Assembly (NCBI GenBank): GCA_038206355.1
Contig: JBBRAY010000017.1
Coordinates: 4,500-68,499, forward strand
Source: JAPLDB01 sp038206355
GTDB lineage: Bacteria; Bacteroidota; Bacteroidia; AKYH767-A; 2013-40CM-41-45
Reading direction: 5' to 3'
Length of the DNA stretch: 64,000 nucleotides
Part shown: in pieces, positions 15,285-24,402 of the stretch
How the letters are laid out: each line of letters starts with the position of its first letter
Position numbering within the stretch: position 1 is the stretch's first letter
Notes under the pieces: generated by a model
Database searches by the model: none
What the model was told of the DNA's origin: nothing
Seen by the model: the letters and a program-made list of their open reading frames with translations, nothing else
Program-made: the position numbers and the translations under genes

Positions 15285-17333
15285 ATGAATATGACGCATA
15301 CGGATCACTCAAAGATGAATCATTCGGAACACGGGAATGTTCCAATGGGAATGGCAGGTCATAATCATCACAAAATGATGATTGATGATTTCAAGCGACG
15401 ATTTTATGTGACGCTTGTCATTACCCTTCCTGTCATGCTGCTTTCGCCAATGATTCAGCATTGGTTCCATTTCACCATTGCGTTTCCCGGGTCAACTTAT
15501 TTACTATTCGGCCTCTCAACTGTTGTCTTTTTTTATGGCGGGCTGCCTTTCCTGAAAGGAATCGTTGATGAACTAAAACAGAAAACGCCCGGCATGATGA
15601 CATTGATCGCAGTGGCTATTACTACTGCCTATGCCTACAGCGTTGCTACCGTTTTTGGCTTACATGGGATGGATTTTTTCTGGGAACTCTGTACCTTGAT
15701 CTTAATCATGTTACTTGGGCACTGGATTGAAATGAAATCCGTAGCAGGAGCTTCGAAAGAACTGGAACTCCTCGTGCAACTTATGCCTTCTGATGCACAT
15801 ATGATTATGCCGGCCCACAAAGGTTCAGGCGCCGGTGAAATGATACATGAAGTAAAAACAGATTCACTGAAAGAAGGTGACCTGATTTTAATTAAGCCCG
15901 GAGAAAAAGTTGCTGCAGATGGAATCATTTCCCACGGAGAAAGCTACCTGAATGAATCCATGCTCACCGGAGAATCTGTCCCCGTAAAAAAGAACAAGGG
16001 AGAAAAAGTTATTGCAGGATCTATCAATGGCAATGGCTCATTAAAAGTTACGGTGAGTCATTCATCAAAAGACTCCTATCTTTCACGCGTAATCAAACTG
16101 GTGAATGACGCACAAAAAGCAAAATCAAAAACCCAGCTACTCGTTGATAAGGCAGCACAGATACTTACCATCGTTGCACTCGCATCAGGTTTTGCTACAT
16201 TTTTTTTCTGGTGGTTAATTGCTAAGGAAACACCTGTATTTGCCATTGAGAGAATGGTAACTGTGATCGTAATCTGCTGCCCGCATGCACTTGGGCTTGC
16301 AGTACCATTGGTGGTTGCAATCTCAACATCACTATCTGCTAAAAACGGCCTGCTTATAAAAAACAGAACGTCTTTTGAGAATGCAAGGAAAATTACCACC
16401 GTCATATTTGACAAAACAGGAACACTCACTTATGGAAAGTTTGAAGTGGCAAGAATAAAAATCTTAAAACCGGGGCTGGATGAAAAAGAAATCATCCGCA
16501 TTTCAGCAGCACTCGAACAAAACTCTGAACATCCGATCGCAACAGGAATCATTGCAAAAGCTAAAGAATTTTCACTTAACATTCCCACGGTAAATAATTT
16601 CAGGGCCATCACAGGAAAAGGAATAGAAGCTGAGTTGGAAGGGAAGAATGTCAAAGTTGTAAGTCCGGGTTATTTACGTGAGAAAAACATTCATTTACCT
16701 GACAATGATTCCGGGACCGCTGCCGAAACCATTGTATTTGTTATTGTCAATGATGAGTTGACCGGATACATTTCACTGGCAGATAAAATCAGACCTGAAT
16801 CAGCAGAAGCAATTAAAATACTCCATGAAAACAATATCAAATCCATTTTACTCACCGGTGACAATGCAAAAGTTGCAAAGAGTGTAAGTGATGAATTAAA
16901 AATGGATGGCTTCTTTGCTGAAGTATTACCACATCAAAAACTTGAAAAAATAAAAGAGTTGCAAAGCAAAGGTGAGTTCATTGCTATGACAGGCGACGGA
17001 GTAAACGATGCGCCTGCACTGGCTCAGGCAGATATCGGAATTGCAGTTGGCAGTGGCAGCGACATTGCAGCAGAAACCGCGGGAATCGTTCTTGTCAACA
17101 GCAATCCAAAAGACATTTCAAGTCTGATCCTTTTTGGAAAAGCTACCTACAGAAAAATGATTCAGAATTTAATCTGGGCGACAGGATACAATGTCATCGC
17201 ACTTCCTTTGGCTGCAGGCGTGCTTTACAAATGGGGAATAATGCTGAGTCCGGCGGCAGGAGCAGTACTGATGAGCGTTAGTACAATCGTTGTTGCCATT
17301 AATGCAAAAATGCTTCGGGTTACAAATAAATGA
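15285..17333 (+). CDS. copB: Copper-translocating P-type ATPase, CPH type (CopB-like)
   Basis: 682 residues. The first 30 residues are His/Met-rich (HTDHSKMNHSEHG...HNHHKMM) and there is no ferredoxin-like HMA domain. Eight predicted membrane spans, the actuator TGES (about 227), the metal-site CPH (ICCPHALGLAVP, about 331), the phosphorylated Asp in DKTGTLT (about 375) and TGDGVNDAPAL (about 568) are all intact. CPH instead of CPC marks the P1B-3 group, studied as CopB exporters of copper or silver from the cytoplasm. Named by family resemblance, not as an ortholog of Pseudomonas CopB. It is the last gene of the copper island. Confidence 0.93.
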   Translation: MNMTHTDHSKMNHSEHGNVPMGMAGHNHHKMMIDDFKRRFYVTLVITLPVMLLSPMIQHWFHFTIAFPGSTYLLFGLSTVVFFYGGLPFLKGIVDELKQKTPGMMTLIAVAITTAYAYSVATVFGLHGMDFFWELCTLILIMLLGHWIEMKSVAGASKELELLVQLMPSDAHMIMPAHKGSGAGEMIHEVKTDSLKEGDLILIKPGEKVAADGIISHGESYLNESMLTGESVPVKKNKGEKVIAGSINGNGSLKVTVSHSSKDSYLSRVIKLVNDAQKAKSKTQLLVDKAAQILTIVALASGFATFFFWWLIAKETPVFAIERMVTVIVICCPHALGLAVPLVVAISTSLSAKNGLLIKNRTSFENARKITTVIFDKTGTLTYGKFEVARIKILKPGLDEKEIIRISAALEQNSEHPIATGIIAKAKEFSLNIPTVNNFRAITGKGIEAELEGKNVKVVSPGYLREKNIHLPDNDSGTAAETIVFVIVNDELTGYISLADKIRPESAEAIKILHENNIKSILLTGDNAKVAKSVSDELKMDGFFAEVLPHQKLEKIKELQSKGEFIAMTGDGVNDAPALAQADIGIAVGSGSDIAAETAGIVLVNSNPKDISSLILFGKATYRKMIQNLIWATGYNVIALPLAAGVLYKWGIMLSPAAGAVLMSVSTIVVAINAKMLRVTNK

Positions 17334-17365
17334 CGAACTATTTTTTCATTCAATTGATTTCGTCA
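17331..17365. terminator. Inverted repeat between convergent genes, possible terminator
   Basis: TGACGAA, which includes the ATPase stop codon, pairs with TTCGTCA across a 21-base loop. Read on the minus strand the stem is followed by a T-rich stretch, so it may end folC transcription. The loop is long, so this is a weak call. Confidence 0.3.
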
Positions 17366-17396
17366 AAAATGAAGAAAGTAATTTCAGTTGCGAAGG

Positions 17397-18680
17397 TCAC
17401 ACCACTTCCGCCACCACAAATGTACTCCCGCCCACAAACACAAGATCATTCTCCTCTGCGGAAGATTGAGCGGCATTAAGGGCTGCAGCCACAGACGGAT
17501 AACTTTCACCTGTAAGATCAAATTCCTTCGCCTTATCTTTCAAATCATTTGCATCAAGTGCCCTTGGAATACCTGCCTTACAGAAATAATAAGTGGCATC
17601 TGAAGGCAGCAACTTAAGAACAGATGCAACCTCTTTGTCGTTCACCATTCCCAGTACAAAATGTAAATGACGGAAAGGGATTTTTGAAAGCTGATTAACT
17701 ACTTCAAAAACTCCGGATTCATTGTGCCCTACATCACAAATGGTCAGTGGATTATCACTGATCCGTTGCCAGCGACCCAAAAGTCCTGTGAGTTGCTTTA
17801 CGTTTTTCAATCCACCGGAAATGTGCTCATCATTTATTTTCCATCCCTTTATTTGTAACAGTCGAACAGTCTCAAGAACTGCAATTATATTTTTAGACTG
17901 ATAGCTTCCTTTGAGATCAACCTCATAATGTTGAATAGAACTGCTGTTGTCCTCAACTGCAATCACATTGAAAGCTGCATTTTCCCTTATCACATTTGCG
18001 TTGAATTTTTGAGAAGCAAATACAATAGGACTTTTCAATTCTTCAGCACGATGAATAAATACATGATCAATGCTTTCATTTATCTCGCCGATCACAGTAG
18101 GAACTCCCCGCTTGATGATGCCTGCTTTTTCAGTTGCAATTTTTTCGAGCGTGTTCCCCAAAAGATTGGTATGGTCAAAACTGATATTGGTAATTACGCA
18201 TATTTCCGGAGTGATTACGTTGGTGGAGTCGAGACGCCCGCCCAGACCGGTTTCAATTACTGCGATGTCCACTTTTTCACGCGCAAAATAATCGAAGCAT
18301 AAACCTACCGTCCATTCAAAAAATGACAGATCGATTTTTTCAAATTGCGATTTATGGTTTTCAACAAATGAAACTAATTCCGTATCAGGAATCATCTCAC
18401 CGTTTATTTTAATCCGCTCACGAAAATCCTTCAGATGTGGAGAAGTATAAAGTCCTGTTTTATAACCTGCTTTCTGCAAAATGGCGGCAAGCATATGCGA
18501 GGTACTACCCTTCCCATTCGTTCCCGCAACGTGAATACTTTTGAATTTTGTCTCAGGATGCTTAAGAATTTCGCAAAGCGCCAATGTGTTTTTCAGATCT
18601 GCTTTATACGCAGCAGCACCAATGCGCTGATACATCGGTAGTCGGGAAAATAAATAATCAAGTGTTTCCTTGTAAGTCAT
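17397..18680 (-). CDS. folC: Folylpolyglutamate / dihydrofolate synthase
   Basis: The cytoplasmic ligase adds glutamate to dihydropteroate or folate using ATP. The start was set at the ATG giving MTYKETLDYLFSRLPMYQR, the usual family start; an upstream ATG at 18707 would add nine residues. The P-loop (VAGTNGKGSTSHML), the SPHLKDFRERI segment, the Mur-ligase central domain (ETGLGGRLDSTNV, SFDHTNLLGNT) and the C-terminal domain (CDVGHNESG) are all present. The length of about 427 residues is normal. It converges with the copper ATPase and is followed on its strand by no close neighbour. Confidence 0.93.
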   Translation of the reverse strand: MTYKETLDYLFSRLPMYQRIGAAAYKADLKNTLALCEILKHPETKFKSIHVAGTNGKGSTSHMLAAILQKAGYKTGLYTSPHLKDFRERIKINGEMIPDTELVSFVENHKSQFEKIDLSFFEWTVGLCFDYFAREKVDIAVIETGLGGRLDSTNVITPEICVITNISFDHTNLLGNTLEKIATEKAGIIKRGVPTVIGEINESIDHVFIHRAEELKSPIVFASQKFNANVIRENAAFNVIAVEDNSSSIQHYEVDLKGSYQSKNIIAVLETVRLLQIKGWKINDEHISGGLKNVKQLTGLLGRWQRISDNPLTICDVGHNESGVFEVVNQLSKIPFRHLHFVLGMVNDKEVASVLKLLPSDATYYFCKAGIPRALDANDLKDKAKEFDLTGESYPSVAAALNAAQSSAEENDLVFVGGSTFVVAEVV

Positions 18681-18733
18681 CTGATCAGGCAAAGAAAGAG
18701 GAAACAACTAAATGAAAAGAAGTAAAGGAATAA

Positions 18734-20176
18734 TTAATGTAACACAGTCAGCTTTTGGGCAGCGATCACATTGTTGCTGCGAACGGTAACAAAATATATT
18801 CCTGCAATATTAAGATTTACAGAAATCTTTTTTGCCCCGGGTAGATCATGATACACAATTTGCCCCAATGCATTTGTGATCACGACTTCATCCATAACCT
18901 GCTTGCTTGTTATCTGAACCTCTGAAGAAGCAGGGTTCGGAAACACAGACAATGAAACAGAAACTGCGGTCTCCTGCACTCCTGTTGTTGAATTAAAAGA
19001 TCCGGTACGAATCTTTATCGTATTTGACCCATCATCCTGCCAGATCACAAAAACTTTCCCGCCGTAAACCGCTACGTCAGCATTGGTAACATTACTAAGA
19101 TCTACCGTATCGTATTGCATGGGTAATCCATTTGTAATATCATTGGTAAACCGTATCACGCACTGGTCATTGCCACTCACCACCTGCTTCCACACCACAG
19201 CCATCGCCGTTCCGTCACTTGCAATGCGCGGATAATTCTGCAATGAAAGTCCGGGAACAGATCCCGCAAGTGCAATACCCTGCGAGCCATTCATCTCTGA
19301 AATGGAAGAAGCATTCATGTACACTAAACTCGTTCCGCTCGCTCCGTTCATGTAAACAGAATAAAGTGAATCTCCTATTATTACAGCATCACCACCTGTA
19401 GAAGGGCAGGAAAAAATATTCCAGTTGTTCTGGTCAATCGGCATTCCGTATGAAAATGTATAGCCGCCATCCGTTGAAATGCCGGCCCATGAATCACGAT
19501 TGTTATTGTCGTTGTCTCTGTAAACCATAGCCACCGTATTCCCGCTGCAGGCCAGTGCTCCCGGACAACAGTCGCAAATCAAAGACGATGCGCTGCTCCA
19601 TCCGCTTGCCTTGGTATCAATTGAAAATGAGAATCCGAAATCGGTGGATCTGGAAACTGCCCATCGCGAATCTGAAAATGTTGCATCAAATTTCATAAAG
19701 GCAACAATGGGATTTCCCAGATCATCAGTAGTAACTGTGGGAAAACGGGAAATGCTGTCTGCAATATCGTCAACCTGAACAGGCGCGGAAAAATTAACTC
19801 CTCCATCATAAGAATGCGTGCAAAAAATATGGCAGGTATCTGAATTTTCAGGAGTCTGTTTGAAAACAACATAAACAGTGTCACCGTACGAAGCAATATC
19901 AGGCCCCATCCAGGCAGCCCCTGCAACAGTAATATTCATAGGGTTCACGGGCATGGGCATTGTGAATGCATTTCCATCCCAGCGTGTAAACATTGCATTG
20001 TTATTATGATTCCAGACAACCAACGGATTTCCACTTCCATCTACAGCAATGCGAGGATGGTTGTTCCCTGATGCAGAATTTATATTCATTCCTGAGTTCC
20101 ATGTGATGCCTGTCTGTGCCTGACCGAATGAACTTAACAAAAGGAAAGCAATAAATAGGTAAAGATTCTTATTCAT
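18734..20176 (-). CDS. T9SS-sorted secreted protein with sialidase-like propeller
   Basis: 480 residues with a signal peptide ending near FGQAQ. The body has several Asp-box-like motifs of BNR/sialidase propellers (SYDGGVNFS, STDFGFSFS, STDGGYTFS), so a six-bladed propeller is likely. The Arg triad and catalytic residues of true sialidases cannot be confirmed by eye, so enzyme activity is not claimed. A Cys-rich patch (ICDCCPGALAC) lies mid-protein. The C-terminal 80 residues form a Por sorting domain (FPNPASS). It is divergent from the next gene. Confidence 0.82.
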   Translation of the reverse strand: MNKNLYLFIAFLLLSSFGQAQTGITWNSGMNINSASGNNHPRIAVDGSGNPLVVWNHNNNAMFTRWDGNAFTMPMPVNPMNITVAGAAWMGPDIASYGDTVYVVFKQTPENSDTCHIFCTHSYDGGVNFSAPVQVDDIADSISRFPTVTTDDLGNPIVAFMKFDATFSDSRWAVSRSTDFGFSFSIDTKASGWSSASSLICDCCPGALACSGNTVAMVYRDNDNNNRDSWAGISTDGGYTFSYGMPIDQNNWNIFSCPSTGGDAVIIGDSLYSVYMNGASGTSLVYMNASSISEMNGSQGIALAGSVPGLSLQNYPRIASDGTAMAVVWKQVVSGNDQCVIRFTNDITNGLPMQYDTVDLSNVTNADVAVYGGKVFVIWQDDGSNTIKIRTGSFNSTTGVQETAVSVSLSVFPNPASSEVQITSKQVMDEVVITNALGQIVYHDLPGAKKISVNLNIAGIYFVTVRSNNVIAAQKLTVLH

Positions 20177-20376
20177 GATAAATATTTTGGGTAGTCATGC
20201 AATATACAAAAATTCAGCGCGGGATCTCTAATTGCCAGTAAAAAATTCCCTGAAAAGGCCATCTTATCTCCATTCTTAAAACCATTCAGAACTGTCTGGC
20301 ATTGAACAATCATATTCCGGATTTGAAAAAATAAATTATACCTTTCATTTTTGAAAAACCGGTAAAACCCCAACCA

Positions 20377-22797
20377 ATGAAACACCTCTCCATCACAATT
20401 ATTTTATTGACTTCTATTTTCGTTGTTAATGCCAGTGGCCAGAGTAATCCTATAGCTCTAAAAGCGGGAATCACTATCAACAGGATTCTCACTGTTCAAA
20501 ACGGGTCAATTCGGGTTATCAAAGATCCCGTCAGTAGAAATTTATTTTATTCAACAACCGATGGAAAAATATTTGAAGTACATCAGCCATCGGGCAGTGC
20601 AGCTTATGATTCACTTGTATTTACATCTGCCGACCACATGGTAACCTATGCACAGGGATTCACCGTTCACGACAGCACATTTTATATTTCCGGAAACGAC
20701 AGTTCGAATAAGCCGCTCACTTTCGGAATTATTGTACGTGGTGTACTGCAACCAAATGGTACCCGTATGTGGAGCAAGGTAATGCAAACAGATTTTTATG
20801 AGACAGGTGATTATTTTGATCACCTTTTTAGTGGACTTGCTGTTACGCCGTCCGGTGATAGTTTATTAATATGCAGCGGCGCAAGAGGAGATCATGGTGA
20901 AATCGAAACACGTTATGGACTTTATCCGAATCTTCGAAATGTACCACTGACGACGAATTTATATATCGTTCCCGCAAATGATACGGGCATTGTTGTGCTG
21001 CACAATGACTCAGTATGGAATGATACATCTGATCTTCTTTACGCGCGCGGAATCCGCAACACTTTCGACTTGGCATTTGATGGAGGCGGACATTTGTTCG
21101 GGGTAGAAAATTCAGGCGACCGCGACCACAACGAAGAAATGAACTGGCTTAGGAGAGGTCGGCATTATGGTTTTCCATGGGTGATGGGCGACACAGATAA
21201 TCCTCAACAATTTCCGGGATTCATTCCCGCTGCTGACCCGTTGATATCTCACTATTCCAGGTCATGGAGAATCGGTGCTTGGAGTAATGATCCCACCTTT
21301 CCTCCTCCTCCAACGGGTGTGGTGTTCGATGCCCCCATTCAAAACTTCGGACCGGATGCAGATAAATACCGGGATCCTGTAACAGGACTTGTAATGGATG
21401 CAAGCGATTCTTCTGTTTCGATTGGAACATTTACAGCGCACCGTTCACCGCTTGGACTTGTGTTCGACAACGACAGCGTGATGCATACTGATTACAGAGG
21501 TGATGGATTTATGCTGAGCTGGACAAAAGGTCTTGACTCTTGCGGATGTACTGCGATTCCTGATTCCGGTATCGGGCCTTTTGTTGATCCCTCGCAGGAC
21601 CTCATTCACCTCGACCTTGCTTTTGATTCATTGATTGATAATTTCACGCTTCATGCCACACGTGTCATTGCTGAATTTCAACATCCTGTTGATGATGCTA
21701 TAGACAGCAATAAAATTTACGTGCTTGAAAACGGTTATGGTGGCACATCCGGGCTTTACGAAGTTGTAATGCCATTCATTCCTGTTTGTGCGCCCGCTTA
21801 CAGCGCAGCAGTAACGCATTATGCCTGTGATTCGGCAAAAGTTTTTGCTACTGCCAATGCAACAGGTTTTCCGCCCTATATTTATGTATGGAGAGATTCC
21901 ACCGGACAAACTATTCAAACGGACACACTCAATTCCGATGATTCCCTTTCCATTTTTATGCCCGGTAATTATTCCGTTGAAGTTATCGATAGTTTCGGTT
22001 GCAACATGCTGATACCATTTACTATCATCGATCCCGTTCAGTTCAACATTAATCTTTTTAATTTATGTGATTCCGGATTGGCGTTTTCAGTTGCGAATGC
22101 TGATGGTACAGGTCCTTTTAGTTATACATGGAGGTCACCTGATTCAACCGGAACCATTATTCAATACCATTCACCGTCACCGGAAACTGATTCACTCTTT
22201 AATATTCCACCCGGAAATTATTTTGTGGTAGTCAGTGACAGCATTGGTTGTTCCGTTTCAACATCATTCACCATAGTTGCGCCCATTGTGCTGCATCGTG
22301 ATTCTGTACATCACACCACATGTATTGGATGCAACAACGGTTCGATTTTCTTTAGTGTTGCTCCCGGGCCGTTTTCACTTGTACTGAATCCTCCGGTCGG
22401 GTTCTTCCAGGGAAATTCAATAGACAGTTTACCTCCCGGTGGTTATACACTTTGCGGAACCGATTCTATGGGTTGTAGCAGTTGCATTAATTTTATTATT
22501 CAGGAAGATCCGTCATCAATTGCTCCAATTGCCTATCATACATTATCCATTTTTCCAAATCCTGCAGATGGAATTATAACGATTAGGACAAAAATCAATA
22601 CTGAATCTCCGCTTTCAATTAATATTTTCAATGCCACCGGACAAAAAACCGGCATCGTTGCTGATGAATTGATTTCTGCAGCAAGTGAAAGGGAATTTTC
22701 ATTAGACACAAAAAATCTTTCACCGGGATGCTATTATGTTGAGTTCAGATTGTCCACGCAAGTGATGCGGGGAAAATTTATTGTGACGAAAAATTAA
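20377..22797 (+). CDS. T9SS-sorted protein with glucose/sorbosone-dehydrogenase-like propeller
   Basis: 806 residues with a signal peptide ending near NASGQ. Residues about 30-460 resemble the PQQ-type glucose/sorbosone dehydrogenase propeller, with the segment GIRNTFDLAFDGGGHLFGVENSGDRDHNEE and RRGRHYGFPW. Two or three SprB/PKD-like repeats follow at about 470-720 (YACDSAKVF..., NLCDSGLAFS..., TTCIGCNNGSIFFSV...). The last 80 residues are a Por sorting domain (FPNPADG). Surface or extracellular location is expected; dehydrogenase activity is uncertain. Its TAA stop overlaps the stop of the convergent gene. Confidence 0.85.
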   Translation: MKHLSITIILLTSIFVVNASGQSNPIALKAGITINRILTVQNGSIRVIKDPVSRNLFYSTTDGKIFEVHQPSGSAAYDSLVFTSADHMVTYAQGFTVHDSTFYISGNDSSNKPLTFGIIVRGVLQPNGTRMWSKVMQTDFYETGDYFDHLFSGLAVTPSGDSLLICSGARGDHGEIETRYGLYPNLRNVPLTTNLYIVPANDTGIVVLHNDSVWNDTSDLLYARGIRNTFDLAFDGGGHLFGVENSGDRDHNEEMNWLRRGRHYGFPWVMGDTDNPQQFPGFIPAADPLISHYSRSWRIGAWSNDPTFPPPPTGVVFDAPIQNFGPDADKYRDPVTGLVMDASDSSVSIGTFTAHRSPLGLVFDNDSVMHTDYRGDGFMLSWTKGLDSCGCTAIPDSGIGPFVDPSQDLIHLDLAFDSLIDNFTLHATRVIAEFQHPVDDAIDSNKIYVLENGYGGTSGLYEVVMPFIPVCAPAYSAAVTHYACDSAKVFATANATGFPPYIYVWRDSTGQTIQTDTLNSDDSLSIFMPGNYSVEVIDSFGCNMLIPFTIIDPVQFNINLFNLCDSGLAFSVANADGTGPFSYTWRSPDSTGTIIQYHSPSPETDSLFNIPPGNYFVVVSDSIGCSVSTSFTIVAPIVLHRDSVHHTTCIGCNNGSIFFSVAPGPFSLVLNPPVGFFQGNSIDSLPPGGYTLCGTDSMGCSSCINFIIQEDPSSIAPIAYHTLSIFPNPADGIITIRTKINTESPLSINIFNATGQKTGIVADELISAASEREFSLDTKNLSPGCYYVEFRLSTQVMRGKFIVTKN

Positions 22798-23291
22798 TGG
22801 GGTTGGGTAACCGCCCTGTTTCTTAATGCTAATTTACTTTCAGCTGCGAGAGATTTAGCAAGCATTTCTCCTTCTTTTGTAAACGACCAGACGAACAATG
22901 TATTTATCGGATGATCTTTGCAGATTGCGTTGATGGCATTCAAACAAACTTTTTTTGTTTCTCCTTTGCCGCGGTATTCAGGCAACGTGGTTGCAGAGCA
23001 AAGGTAAATGCAATCGTAAGTCGCGCCTGGTATTGTTCTTTCCGGAATTTCTCTTTCCTGAATTTTTCCATCAAGAAAATCATTCATGACTGATGAAGTA
23101 GTTGGAATCACGAGCACCCAGATTACAGGACCATTTTCATTGGCAAGTTCGGAAAGGGCAGCAGGATGAATTTCATTTAGTTTTTTCAAATCACTTTCCG
23201 TTACCTGAAGCTGTCCGGCGTCGCTGCGGGTTGCAAAAACCTCGTCAATGAGGGCAAACATTCGAGACATGTTAGGTGAATATTCCGACAT
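22794..23291 (-). CDS. GNAT-like acetyltransferase, putative
   Basis: 165 residues, no signal peptide. The middle contains a GNAT-like acetyl-CoA loop (TTLPEYRGKGETKKVCLNAI) followed by a helix and a strand (NTLFVWSFTKEGEMLAKSL). The N-terminal half is less typical, so the substrate is unknown and the assignment rests on this motif. The stop codon shares the TTAA at 22794-22797 with the convergent upstream gene. A second Met at residue 8 is an alternative start. Confidence 0.6.
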   Translation of the reverse strand: MSEYSPNMSRMFALIDEVFATRSDAGQLQVTESDLKKLNEIHPAALSELANENGPVIWVLVIPTTSSVMNDFLDGKIQEREIPERTIPGATYDCIYLCSATTLPEYRGKGETKKVCLNAINAICKDHPINTLFVWSFTKEGEMLAKSLAAESKLALRNRAVTQPH

Positions 23292-23331
23292 TGAAAGAAC
23301 TTAATTTAAATGATACCTGAAATAACCATAT

Positions 23332-24348
23332 TTAATAATACTTTTTCGTTGAAAGAAATTCCTTCACATACTCACCGACTCCATCTTCCAATGAATAAAA
23401 AGAATTTGAATATCCAATACTGCGCAGCTTTTCCATTTTTGCTTCTGTGAAGTATTGGTACTTGTCACGGATGTCAAGCGGGGTATTAATAAATTCTATT
23501 TCTTCCTTTTTGTTCATCGCTTTAAAAACGTTTTTTACCAGGTCTAAAAAAGTACGCGCAGTTCCTGAACCAAGATTATATATACCGGAGTTTTTTCTGT
23601 GGTGCATTAGCCAGTAGCAAACGTTTACTACATCTTTCACATATACAAAATCACGAAGTTGTTCACCATCTTTGTAAGCGGGGTTGTGTGAACGAAACAA
23701 TTTCATTTTACCGGATGAAGAAATCTGATTGTATGCGTGAAACATTACAGACGCCATCCGTCCTTTATGATATTCATTCGGACCATAAACATTAAAAAAC
23801 TTTAATCCCGCCCAGAAGTATGGTGAACCGGGTTCCTCCTGACTGCTGCTGCTATCTTTGCTGCTGCCGCTGCCTCCTGCCGCTTTCCCCACTGCCCATT
23901 TATCAAATTCATTCTTAGAATCCCCGTAAGGATTGAGTGGTTTTAACTGCTGAATAATTTCATGGTTATCTTCATACCCCAACTCACCATCTCCGTATGT
24001 CGCTGCTGACGAAGCATACACCAATGGCAAGCCAAATTCAACACACAGATTCCACACGTCCTTCGTGTACTGAACATTCAGTTTTTCAAAAATCGCATAA
24101 TCAAACTCAGTAGTATCCGTTCTTGCACCGATATGAAACACAAACTGAACAAAACGATGATTCTGTTTCAGCCATTCAATAAAATGATCCCGTTCAACGA
24201 GCGCTGAATATTTTTTCCCTTTGTAGTTCTCCTCTTTATCCTTTTTTGAAAAGTCATCTACCAGAATGAGATCATAGTACCCCTCATCGTTGAGTTTCCT
24301 CACGAGACAACTGCCGATGAATCCTGCTGCTCCTGTTATTACTATCAT
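23332..24348 (-). CDS. hldD: ADP-L-glycero-D-manno-heptose-6-epimerase
   Basis: Converts ADP-D-glycero- to ADP-L-glycero-D-manno-heptose for the lipopolysaccharide inner core. The start chosen gives MIVITGAAGFIGSCLV, with the NAD-binding GxxGxxG at the very N-terminus as in the family; an upstream ATG would add eight residues. Hallmarks: HIGARTDTTE, SSAATYG, the YGDSKNEFDKW catalytic Tyr and Lys region and FFNVYGPNEYHKGRMASV. A Gly/Ser-rich stretch (GGSGSSKDSSSSQEE) interrupts the domain at about residues 155-175, where relatives are shorter. It is coded by GCT/CTG triplet repeats on the plus strand. Confidence 0.92.
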   Translation of the reverse strand: MIVITGAAGFIGSCLVRKLNDEGYYDLILVDDFSKKDKEENYKGKKYSALVERDHFIEWLKQNHRFVQFVFHIGARTDTTEFDYAIFEKLNVQYTKDVWNLCVEFGLPLVYASSAATYGDGELGYEDNHEIIQQLKPLNPYGDSKNEFDKWAVGKAAGGSGSSKDSSSSQEEPGSPYFWAGLKFFNVYGPNEYHKGRMASVMFHAYNQISSSGKMKLFRSHNPAYKDGEQLRDFVYVKDVVNVCYWLMHHRKNSGIYNLGSGTARTFLDLVKNVFKAMNKKEEIEFINTPLDIRDKYQYFTEAKMEKLRSIGYSNSFYSLEDGVGEYVKEFLSTKKYY

Positions 24349-24402
24349 AATTATCTTTTTCGCAATCCACAACCACTCTGTGCCGATGTTGCGGCTATTT
24401 TT

